In this document: positions 22,001-34,000 of the stretch, in pieces
Layout of the letters: each line of letters starts with the position of its first letter
Numbering within the stretch: position 1 is the first letter of the stretch
Source: Dallia pectoralis
Lineage: Eukaryota; Chordata; Actinopteri; Esociformes; Umbridae
Direction: 5' to 3'
NCBI GenBank assembly: GCA_029465975.1
Contig: CM055728.1
Span: forward strand, 3,431,908 to 3,495,907
DNA: 64,000 nucleotides
Program-made: the position numbers and the translations under genes
The notes under the pieces: generated by a model
What the model saw: the letters and a program-made list of their open reading frames with translations, nothing else
Told to the model about the DNA's origin: nothing
The model's database searches: none

Positions 22001-25000
22001 AAAAATACATGAAAAGGTTCTCCCCCACATGACAAAAGCAACTAGCTACTAATTAATGATGCAATATGTATTTCATGTATAGTGCACTATGGGTTGAAGA
22101 GGGGCTGGAAAATATAGTTTTGCTGGTGGTAGCACACTCTCTAGTATTTTGTACAATACATTCACTGCAACACATTTTAGTAGTTCATTAGTAAAGCAAA
22201 ACCAACCCATTGTATATAACAGTAGGGAGAGGGACACCTGTTTTCGGGACACCAGGTGAACACAGTTTATCTAGAAGGTAGAATGTGAACAAAGCCGTAC
22301 TCTGGGTCACCAAGCTTTGATAGGAGAACCCTGTGCTGGTACAAACAGACAGTCTATTTACGCCTCATATCAAACACCTATTGGCGTTTACATCACACAT
22401 TATGAACACATTATGAACATCAGCAAAACATTTTTTATGACATTTCAAATATCCACAGGGTTATTATTTCTGGTGTTTAGAGAGACGTGGGCTTTGGCCA
22501 CATGTTAAACATATCAAAGAGCATGGATAAAGCAAGAAAACCACATTTGGGGGATATTAAAAAGCAGATGCATCCATAGCATCAATAGCATCTATAGCTA
22601 TTTATCTATGGATGTAGATCCACCATCCTATAAGTTCTCTCCAAAACCAGTTTTCACTAACTAAATATCCTTTCATCAAGGAGATCATCAAGGCTGGGAA
22701 TCTTCAGGACGGTATCAGTCTGTGAACAGTCTTGTGTATATCTGTATCCATAACGCTCAGTGTGTACTTTATATGTTAGCTATGTTCACAGTGGACCTTT
22801 TTATAACGTTCTATTGATCAGAGAAACTCAATCTGTATTTGTTTTTCTTCGGTTCGCCATTTGTTTCTCTGTTCATGAAGGTCAGTTTGGGTGCCTGGCC
22901 TGGTCGAGGTGTGAGAGCAAGCTGCTTTACGTAGCGGAGGGGAAGAGGTCTGAAGCGGAGTCTTCAGATTCAGTCTCTAGCCCATCAGCAGTAGAATCAA
23001 CTTCAGGGACCTCAGGAAACCATTTCGAAATTGTATGTTTCACGATCCACCTAGTTAATATCCTGTCATTTCTGAAATAGGACACATAGGATGTGTGTAT
23101 GGACAAAAATTCTCAGTTTTTTTTATGTTTAACCCTTAACCTTTCTGTGCAGCAGGACAGGAGATTGTTCTGGGACGACTGGGGTGAAGGCCTGACCTCT
23201 AAAAGTGTACCAGTGCTCTGTGTGGCTGATGTGGGCAAAGGAACAGTTACTGTGTTACAGGGTGTCCCTCCACATGTGTCTCCAGGCCAGGTAAGCCAAA
23301 CTATTAACATTTGTGAACTTGACCAAGCTTTACTGTAAAGTTCACCAGTCACCCAAAATAATGCAGGTAGCTAGCTAAAGAAACACATCTGTTTTTAGAC
23401 AGAAATTGACACAAGGCTCATGATGATCTCTGAAACACAGCACTTCCAGTTTTCTGCTGATGGTGCCAGTCATATACATTGTCATGTGATTCTTTGTAGC
23501 ATGTTATACCAGGAAATGTAATTTACAATAATAAATGCTTATTCTCTCTGGTTAACACAGGCTCTGTGGGCCCATGATGGCCAGAGTGTGTTTTTTGTGG
23601 GCTGGTGGCATGAGCCTTTCAGACTGGGCCTGAGGTTCTGCTCCAATAGGAGGTAAGGAACAGCCTGTGTACAGTGCAATGTTTACATTATCATTACCAG
23701 AGTAGTATTTGTCTGAGCAAAATGTGTCCCAATGTGACCTAGTATCAGTGGAAGATTTGAATGAGAACTCTCACATTCTGGTTTCAGGTCAGCTCTGTTC
23801 TCTCTGGATCTGGAAGGAAACTGTGGTGATTATATGTTTTGTTTGTTGCTGTTTTTATCATCATGGTGAACATACAGTGAAGGAAGATAGTATTTGATCC
23901 CCTGCTAATTTTGTATATTTTAATGGTTGTTTTATTTGAACAGTGAGAGACAGAATACAAAAACAAAACACATTGTAAGTACAATTGAGTTGTTCATGTT
24001 ATAGGTCACATTAAAGGTGGAAGTTCTGACATGAGTAATCATTCTCAATTTGTTTCACATCACTAAAACCTGGATGTGTAGGTGTGTGTAGACTTTATAT
24101 ATCCACTATATATGTTTGATGGTGGGGATGGTGTTCTTGGGGTCGTAGGCAGCATTCTTCCTCCTCCAAACACGGTGTGTTGAGTTGATGCCAAATAGCT
24201 TGATTTTGGTCTCATCTTGCACTTTCACCCAGTTGTCCTCTGAATCATTCAGATGTTCATTGGCATACTTAGACAAGCCTGTGTAAGCGCTTTTCTTGGT
24301 GACTATGGTCCCAGCTGCCTTGAGATCATTGCCAATATCCTCCCGTGTAGTTCTGGGCTGGTTCCTTACCGTTCTCATGGTCATTAAACTCTGCATGGAG
24401 CCCCAGGGTGAGGGAGATTGATGTTATTTTGTGTTTTTTCTGTTGACACCTTCTCACCAAGCTCCTGGGCGATGGTCTTGTAGCCAATTCCAGCCTTGCT
24501 TCTGTGGAGAGTGCTCCTAATCTCATCTTGTTACCTGTATAAAAGACACCTTGCTGATTGACAGGGGAACAAATACTTATTTCACATATTACACTTTTGC
24601 AAAACAATTTAAAATGTATTTGAAATGTGTTATTCTGGATTTTTTGCTTGTTATTCTGTCACTGTTCAAATAAACATACCATTATAATTATAGACTGATC
24701 TAGGGCTGCAACTAACGGTTATTTGTATAATCGATTAATCTGTTGATAATTTTTGCGATTAATCGATGAATCGGATAAAAACTACAAAGCATTAATATCC
24801 AACCCTTTACTGAAAAACAGAACTGACAGTGCAATTCACAGTGCAAAAAATGTTCAGAAAGTGCACAAACGGGTTGCTCCTTGAACATCCCTGAGCTAAT
24901 GAATAATAAAAAGTGCACAACAGTGTTTATTTTTATTAAGGACGTATAAAGAAAAATACAATTCAGAAAACTTAAAATGATTTGTTTGAACCTCGGAACT

Positions 25001-28000
25001 TATTCTCTACACTACACTCACAGACATACACAGTCACAAAACTCTCACTCACAGACGCACACACAAACTCTCCGCATCAAGGACTCCAACGTGTCTCCGT
25101 TTAAGGTGCTGTATCATCACCGTGGTGCTCCCGTGCCATGTGTCATGTCGCTTTTGCATATCTTGCAATTAACACACTTTTTTGATGTATTTACTTAGTG
25201 TGAAATGCTCCCACACTTTGGATGACTTCGTACAAAATCAGCAGGGAATCAAATACTTCCTTCATTGTATTATTAATTTGCATTACAATGCCAAACGGTT
25301 TGAAAAGAAGATGATACAGGTGATGATACAGCACCTTAAACTGAAACACGTTGGAGTCCTTATTTTCAAACCGTTTGGCACCCAATCTTATCTCCCCTTG
25401 TATAGAATGTCTGTCTGGAGACACACACTCTGTTTCTGCCCCCCGCCTGAGCCCTGATGGATGCTTTCTGGTGTATCTGCAGGGACAAGTGTTTGGGCCC
25501 CATCGCCAGTGTCTTAGCATGCAACAGGTCATTGTTTAACCTTTAACTCCCAGATCCCTGTTCAGACCCTCACCTCCCTCTCCAGACTAGCCTGTAGACC
25601 CCTGTTCAGACCCTCACCTCCCTCTCCAGACTAGCCTGTAGACCCCTGTTCAGACCCTCACCTCCCTCTCCAGACTAGCCTGTAGACCCCTGTTCAGACC
25701 CTCACCTCCCTCTCCAGACTAGCCTGTAGACCCCTGTTCAGACCCTCACATCCCTCTCCTGTCTAGCCTGTAGCCCCCTGTTCAGACCCTCACCTCCCTC
25801 TCCAGACTAGCCTGTAGACCCCTGTTCAGACCCTCACCTCCCTCTCCAGACTAGCCTGTAGACCCCTGTTCAGACCCTCACATCCCTCTCCAGACTAGCC
25901 TGTAGACCCCTGTTCAGACCCTCACCTCCCTCTCCAGACTAGCCTGTAGACCCCTGTTCAGACCCTCACCTCCCTCTACAGACTAGCCTGTAGACCCCTG
26001 TTCAGACCCTCACCTCCCTCTACAGACTAGCCTGTAGCCCCCTGTTCAGACCCCCACCTCCCTCTACAGACTAGCCTGTAGACCCCTGTTCAGACCCCTC
26101 ACATAGGGAATTGTTATCACCTAACTTGAGAGACGTAGCAAGACCGGTCCATTGCACAGTGAGAATTCTGATTTGGGAATGTTGTCTCTGCAGTGGTTTG
26201 CTGCCCCATCTGTTAAATCCCAATCTTCTCCTTGTTTACAGTATGACTTGGAGAAGAGGAATATCTCTGTGTTAGTGGATGTAGTCAAGAGACCAAAGAA
26301 AGGTATAGAGTTGGAACAACTTCGTCAATGCTAAGGTCAAAACTATATCTAACTTTAACAGATTTATAATTTCTCACCTATTTCATGGGGCCTTTTTTGA
26401 CAATCTTTCTCATCTGTTCTTGTACTCTTTTTCTTACTCTTCCTCCATGTCTTTCTCTTTGTGTTTGTAGGTGACTTTGCTGGGCTGTATGAGGCTCTAC
26501 CTCCTCGTTGCTGGGCCTCCGACAGCAAGAGAGTGGTCTTCAGTAGCGCCCGGAGAAACTGGAGGGTATACGATAAAAACGCACAGAGACAGACACCCAA
26601 ACACAAAACATCCAGCTCTATGATCTGACTACTCTATCTCTGCTTTCTCTCTATTCTCTCCCAGGACCTGTTTGTGGTGGACACGACCACTAGGAGTGTG
26701 ACTCGCATGTCAGACCGTAAGCTCTCCTTCCTTTATGATTGGTACTTTATTTTATTATCTACTGCCTCTCAAACTGAAATTAACCAGGGTCCAGATATTT
26801 CAAAGCCATAAACCATGGTTCCTGAATAATATATGTATCGATTAAGTCTAATCCCTGAAAAATATCTTTAAAAAACAACACTGCTTGTTTCTTATAACAA
26901 TTGCAAAGTACGATAAATTAGTGAGTGCTGAAGGTCACCGACCGATGAGGCCATCAGGACCACCCCATGAAACCCCTCCCCCCCATGACTACGCATTGAT
27001 ATTCTGTCCATGAATATCACAAACAGGATTGGTGACAAAGCGCAGCCCTGGCGGAGGCCAATCCCCACCGGGAACGAATCTGATTTACTGCCGAGAACAC
27101 AGAAACAGCTCATGCTTTGAGCGTACAGAGATTGGATGGTCCTGAGTAGAGACCCTCTCACCCCATACTCCTGCAGCACCTCCCGCACAATTACCCGGGG
27201 TACCCGGTCATACGTCTTCTCCAGATCCACAAAACACATGTAGACTGGGTGGGCATACTCCCAGGCCCCCTCCAGGATCCTTGCGAGAGTAAAGAGCTGG
27301 TCCGTTGTTCCCCGGCCAGGACGAAAACCGCATTGTTCCTCTTCAATCTGAGGTTCGACTATTGGCTCACTGAATCGGTTTGCAGCCAAGTGTGAAGCGG
27401 CTGAGATGTGGATTAGCACCTCTAAATCTGAGGCCATGACTCTCAGCAGGAAACCGGTGGAATGCCTACTCCGGGTAGGGATTGAGTCCTTACCCCAAGT
27501 GAAGGAGTTTACATGTCCTGGTCATATAGAATATCATCAAAAAGCTGATTTATTTCAGTAATTCCATTCAAAAGTGAAACTTGTATAATGTATACATTCA
27601 TTCCACACAGACTGATATATGTTCATTCCATTTAATTTTGATGATTATAACTGACAACTAATGAAAACCCCAAAATCAGTATCTCAGAAAATTAGAATAT
27701 TGTGAAAAAGTTCAATATTGAAGACACCTGGGGCCTCATTTATAACCGTTGCGTACGCACAAAAAAAGACATACGCCGCTCTCTAAGCAATAGTTTGGAT
27801 TTATAAAAAGCAAACTTGACGTGAAAATGTACTGTGGTCCTCCACGCAACCTGGGACCCATGCGTAAGCACAGAAACAGAGAAATGAGAAATGGCAACAT
27901 TGTCGGCAGAAGGATGAAATACATGAAACTGGTGAAAATGTAGACCATTGGTTAAAATACATACATACAATACATTGAGATATTTCCTGCCATTAATAAT

Positions 28001-31000
28001 ATGAAGGATTTACAACGACATTCTTACAATTAACAGCCTACACAAACAACTGTTTGATCGATCTGCAAAAACAAACTATTTAAAATTAGATAAATTAAAA
28101 GATATAACGTCAATTCAAATGAATATATATTTCCAAAAAAGACCTCACATATATTCTGTAATTATATTGTCATGTTGTGCAATTCATCCTCATAAATACG
28201 GCGAACAGAATTAAATCGTGTATAAAACTGATATTGTTGTCGATGTCTCCGTCTGACGGAGCGGATAGATGGATATGTATAAATAATAAAGACTAACTAT
28301 CTATATATAAATAGTATCTATCTTTATTGTCTTATTGTCCACTGGGGAAAGTGTATTTCATAGTATAGTGTAGTGTTCATGTAAATGCCGTTAGTTGGTT
28401 CTATTTTAAATGTGTTTCATCGTGACGCATGTCTTAACCATTTTGAAAGGTGCAACACATCTCAGCCAACCATTAACAGGGGTATGTCAGACGTGTTAGT
28501 AGGTATAATGTACCGTTATCCGGGTTATATCACGTGTTCATATAGGTATAATGAACCGTTAGTCGGGTTATATCAGACGTGTTCATATAGGTATAATGAA
28601 CCGTTAGTCAGGTTATATCAGACGTGTTCATATAGGTATAATGAACCGTTAGTCAGGTTATATCAGACGTGTTAGTAGGTATAATGAACCGTTATCTGGG
28701 TTATATCAGTGTTAGTTGGTATAATGAACCGTTAGTCGGGTTATATCAGACGTGTTATTAGGTATAATGAACCGTTATCTGGGTTATATCAGTGTTAGTT
28801 GGTAAAATGAACCGTTATCTGGGTTATATCAGTGTTAGTTGGTATAATGAACCGTTATCTGGTTTATATCAGTGTTAGTTGGTAAAATGAACCGTTATCT
28901 GGGTTATATCAGTGTTAGTTGGTATAATGAACCGTTATCTGGTTTATATCAGTGTTAGTAGGTATAATGAACCGTTATTCGGGTTATATCAGTGTTAGTT
29001 GGTATAATGAACCGTTATCCGGGTTATATCAGTGTTAGTAGGTATAATGAACCGTTATCTGGGTTATATCAGTGTTAGTTGGTATAATGAACCGTTATCT
29101 GGGTTATATCAGTGTTAGTAGGTATAATGAACCGTTATCTGGGTTATATCAGTGTTAGTAGGTATAATGAACCGTTATCTGGGTTATATCAGTGTTAGTA
29201 GGTATAATGAACCGTTATCCGGGTTATATCAGTGTTAGTAGGTATAATGAACCGTTATCTGGGTTATATCAGTGTTAGTAGGTATAATGAACCGTTATCT
29301 GGGTTATATCAGTGTTAGTTGGTATAATGAACCGTTATCCGGGTTATATCAGTGTTAGTAGGTATAATGAACCGTTATCTGGGTTATATCAGTGTTAGTT
29401 GGTATAATGAACCGTTATCTGGGTTATATCAGTGTTAGTTGGTATAATGAACCGTTATCTGGGTTATATCAGTGTTAGTTGGTATAATGAACCGTTATCT
29501 GGTTTATATCAGTGTTAGTAGGTATAATGAACCGTTATCTGGGTTATATCAGTGTTAGTTGGTATAATGAACCGTTATCTGGGTTATATCAGTGTTAGTT
29601 GGTATAATGAACCGTTATCTGGGTTATATCAGTGTTAGTTGGTATAATGAACCGTTATCTGGGTTATATCAGTGTTAGTTGGTATAATGAACCGTTATCT
29701 GGGTTATATCAGTGTTAGTTGGTATAATGAACCGTTATCTGGGTTATATCAGTGTTAGTTGGTATAATGAACCACTATCTGGGTTATATCAGTGTTAGTT
29801 GGTATAATGAACCGTTATCTGGGTTATATCAGTGTTAGTAGGTATAATGAACCGTTATCTGGGTTATATCAGTGTTAGTTGGTATAATGAACCGTTATCT
29901 GGGTTATATCAGTGTTAGTAGGTATAATGAACCGTTATCAGTGGGTTATATCAGTGTTACTAGGTATAATGAACCGTTATCTGGGTTATATCAGTGTTAG
30001 TAGGTATAATGAACCGTTATCTGGGTTATATCAGTGTTAGTTGGTATAATGAACCGTTATCTGGGTTATATCAGTGTTAGTCAGGTATAATGTTATAACC
30101 GTATAATGAACCGTTATCTGGGTTTTATCAGTGTTAGTAGGTATAATGAACCGTTATCTGGGTTATATCAGTGTTAGTTGGTATAATGAACCGTTATCTG
30201 GGTTATATCAGTGTTAGTTGGTATAATGAACCGTTATCTGGGTTATATCAGTGTTAGTAGGTATAATGAACCGTTATCTGGGTTATATCAGTGTTAGTTG
30301 GTATAATGAACCGTTATCCGGGTTATATCAGTGTTAGTTGGTATAATGAACCGTTATCTGGGTTATATCAGTGTTAGTAGGTATAATGAACCGTTAAAGC
30401 ATTTTCATTATCACTCGCGCTGCACCGATTACATTTGGGAATCGGACATTGATGCAAATTGCGCTTTGTTTTGCCTGTTCACCCGCAGTGAAACTTTACG
30501 TAATTATGAGATTATATATTACGTAGCTGATAACGACATCTATACTATGAAATACACTTTCCCCAGTGGACATTAAAGACTATACATAAATAAATATATA
30601 TCCTCATCTATATATATGAATTTCCATCAATCCATATCTATATCTCCATCTCCCCATCTATATATCTATCCATCTATCTGCTCCGTCAGACGGAGACATC
30701 GACAAGAATATCAGTGTTATACACGATCAATTGCACAACATGACAATATAATTAATATATATATATATTAATTTTAATTGACCTAATATCTTGTTTTATA
30801 TACATTTTGTTTTTGCAGATCGATCAAACAGGTGTTTGTGTAAGCTGTGAATTGTAAGAATGGCTTTGTAAATTCTTCATATTATTAATGCCAGGAAATA
30901 CCTCGATGTATTTTAACCAACGGTCTACTTTTTCACACAGTTTCATGTATTTCATCCATCTGCCGACGATGTCGGCATTTCTCATTTCACCCGATTCTGT

Positions 31001-34000
31001 GCGTACGCATGGGTCAGAGCTTGCGTAGAGGACCGCACATTTTCACGTCAAGTTTGCTTTTTCTAAATCCGAACTATTGCGTAGAGAGCGTCGTACGCCT
31101 TATTTTGTGCGTACGCAGCGTTGATAAATGAGACCCCTGGTGGCTAAACACCTTTACGGAGAAACATTGTTTCCTGTAATTTGTATGCAATTCAGATTCT
31201 GTTTTGCTTATTTTCGGCTTTGTAATATTTGCCTATTTGCCAAAGCACATAATAAAGTGAAAAATACTTAATACTCTTCAATATTTCCTGCCTCACCTGA
31301 AAATATATTTTTTGGGTGTTGATATGTATTTAGGGAGGCTGATTCGGAACCAGCCCTTTTGACTTTTAGTATTTGGAAAGTCTGTTTGGGTGCAGGGTAA
31401 TATACGCCTTCTGCTATTTCCTGATGAATACTTGATTAGAACACTCTAAATTCCAACGCTATAAACTGGGCCTGGTACTGTAGCAAACCGCTCCTCCTTT
31501 CTCCACTTAGCTGAGATCTTTGGGAGCTGGAAGCTGCTAACCATCCAGAATGACCTGATGGTTGTCCACTGTTCCCATCTGAATGAGGCCCCACGCCTGG
31601 TAATACAACATGATGGTCATTCAGGTTACCCCTGACACAACACTATGGTTATTCAGGTGACCCCCAAAGAACACTGGTCAATTCAGGTTACCCCCACACA
31701 ACACTGGTCATTTAGGTTACCCCCACACAGCACTGTGGTCATTCAGGTTACCCCATCACAAAACTCTAATCATTTAGGTACCCCAACACAACACTGGTCA
31801 TTTAGGTTACACACAGCACTGTGGTCATTCAGGTTACCCCATCACAACACTCTAATCATTCAGGTACCCCAACACCACACTGGTCATTTAGGTTACCCCC
31901 ACACAGCACTGTGGTCATTCAGGTTCCCCCATCACAACACTCTAATCATTCAGGTACCCCAACACCACACTGGTCATTTAGGTTACCCCCACACAGCACT
32001 GTGGTCATTCAGGTTACCCCATCACAACACTCTAATCATTCAGGTACCCCAACACAACACTGGTCATTTAGGTTACACACAGCACTGTGGTCATTCAGGT
32101 TCCCCCATCACAACACTCTAATCATTCAGGTACCCCAACACAACACTGGTCATTCAGATTCACACCACACAACACTGGTCATTCAGGTTCCCCCATCACA
32201 ACACTCTAATCATTCAGGTACCCCAACACAACACTGGTCATTCAGATTAACACCACACAACACTGGTCATTCAGGTTCCCCCATCACAACACTCTAATCA
32301 TTCAGGTACCCCAACACAACACTGGTCATTCAGGTTATCACAACACTCTAATCACAGCACTGTGGTAATCATTCAGGTACCCCAACACAACACTGGTCAT
32401 TCAGGTTCCCCCATCACAACACTCTAATCATTCAGGTTCCCCCATCACAACATCACAACACTGGTCATTCAATCATAATCATTCAGGTACCCCAACACAA
32501 CACTGGTCATTCAGGTTCCCCCATCACAACACTCTAATCATTCAGGTACCCCAACACAACACTGGTCATTCAGGTTCCCCCCATCACAACACTCTAATCA
32601 TTCAGGTTCCCCCATCACAACACTGGTCATTCAGGTTCCCCCATCACAACACTGGTCATTCAGGTTCCCCCATCACAACACTCTAATCATTCAGGTACCC
32701 CAACACAACACTGGTCATTCAGGTTCCCCCATCACAACACTCTAATCATTCAGGTTACCCCCGCACAGCACTGTGGTCATTCAGGTTACCTAGTCATGTC
32801 CCATTGTTTACAGTTATGTCACTCCTGATGTCATTATAGGCGGTTGCTTTCCTTCCTTCGGCTGGGTTGGAGGCAGAGGTGTCCTGGGACCCTTTGGATG
32901 AGGGGCACCTGCTTGGTGTTGCTGTTGATATATTGGATGTTAGCCCTACACCGCAGGAAGAAAACCCAGAGTACTGTGAGTCACTCCTTAAGTTTATGGT
33001 CACCACGTCGTCTTTGAAAAATAATGACGTGATGCTAATAAGGTGAACTGTGTCTTCTACAGCTGGCTTAGACTTCGGGGCCCTGCTGGTGACCTCACAT
33101 CTTCCCTCAGGCACCAAGGTCCCTCTTGTGGTGTTCGTCCATGGTAAGACAAACCTCTGGATAATCTAGCCCCTGGGCTTCTATTCATAACACAGTGTAG
33201 GACTGCTGGTCTTGGGTCATACCCTCACTGTCTATAGCATCTTATTCATTATGATCCCATGTTTCCCAGGTGGGCCGCACTCCCAGTTCTTCACAGAGTG
33301 GAACGTCACCTCTGCAGGCTTGGCCACACTTGGCTTTGCTGTACTTATGGGTAAGACAGCGATTCTTCTTCTCATTTCCTGGATGCTTGACACACACACA
33401 AATGAATATAAATAAATTATATGTATATATCCATTTATTTTTTAAGTTAATTACCGGGGTTCCACCGGCTTTGGCCAGGACAGCATTCTCTCCCTGACCG
33501 GTAACATTGGCAGCCAAGATGTCAAGGATGTGCAGGTACCTAAGGCCTCTCTCTGAGATCTGTTACGCATCTATTATCTGAAAAGGATTGCAGGCAGGGC
33601 CTTGTTTCGAACAGTGTTTCTCAACACAGGCTAGCAATAATTTGGCATGGTTTGAGCTAGCTCAGTACCGCTAACACAATTTCTAACCCCTCTTCTATGT
33701 GGCAAGTTGTCTTGTTATTATTTCTAGAAGAATATGGTATGTTTTCATTGTTAACTTTTGAAATTATGAATGTTAAAAGAAACCAAAATACAATGTATAT
33801 GTAGGTTTTGGTTTGAATTTGACTAACTTCAGTGGTGTTATGTCTGTACTTTAATTGTGTAGTGTGGCTTTAACTGAGACACCTTTATGAATTTACTTTG
33901 GTTTAGCATTTGAGCTGTACATGTGGCAAGGAAGCTAGTCAAGCTATAAAGTTGCACATCTTTCTTACTGTGTCCTGCTATGTTTAATTTTGTTTATCCT

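Larger units (their letters stand above)
23875..25267 (-). mobile_element. Tc1-like transposon, interrupted by a hAT
   Basis: The left end is TA followed by CAGTGAAGGAAGATAGTATT; the right end is AATACTTCCTTCATTG followed by TA. This matches the fish Tc1 family whose termini read CAGTGAGGGAA.AAGTATTTGAT. The - strand keeps part of the transposase (24106-24396 and around 24420-24500) and the GATTAGGAGCACTC motif near 24505. A hAT occupies 24701-25230. It sits in apeh intron 9. Confidence 0.85.

Noticed and set aside
28385..30400. Open reading frames through the 40-bp repeat (repeated RYNEPLVRLYQTCS-like peptides)
   Set aside because: They follow from the repeat phase in the irregular first units, have no homologues, and stop when the unit becomes regular.
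31645..32297. Two frames of 158 codons reading repeated HWSFRLP / NHSGTP motifs
   Set aside because: Minisatellite artefacts in an apeh intron; two overlapping frames are both open because of the repeat.
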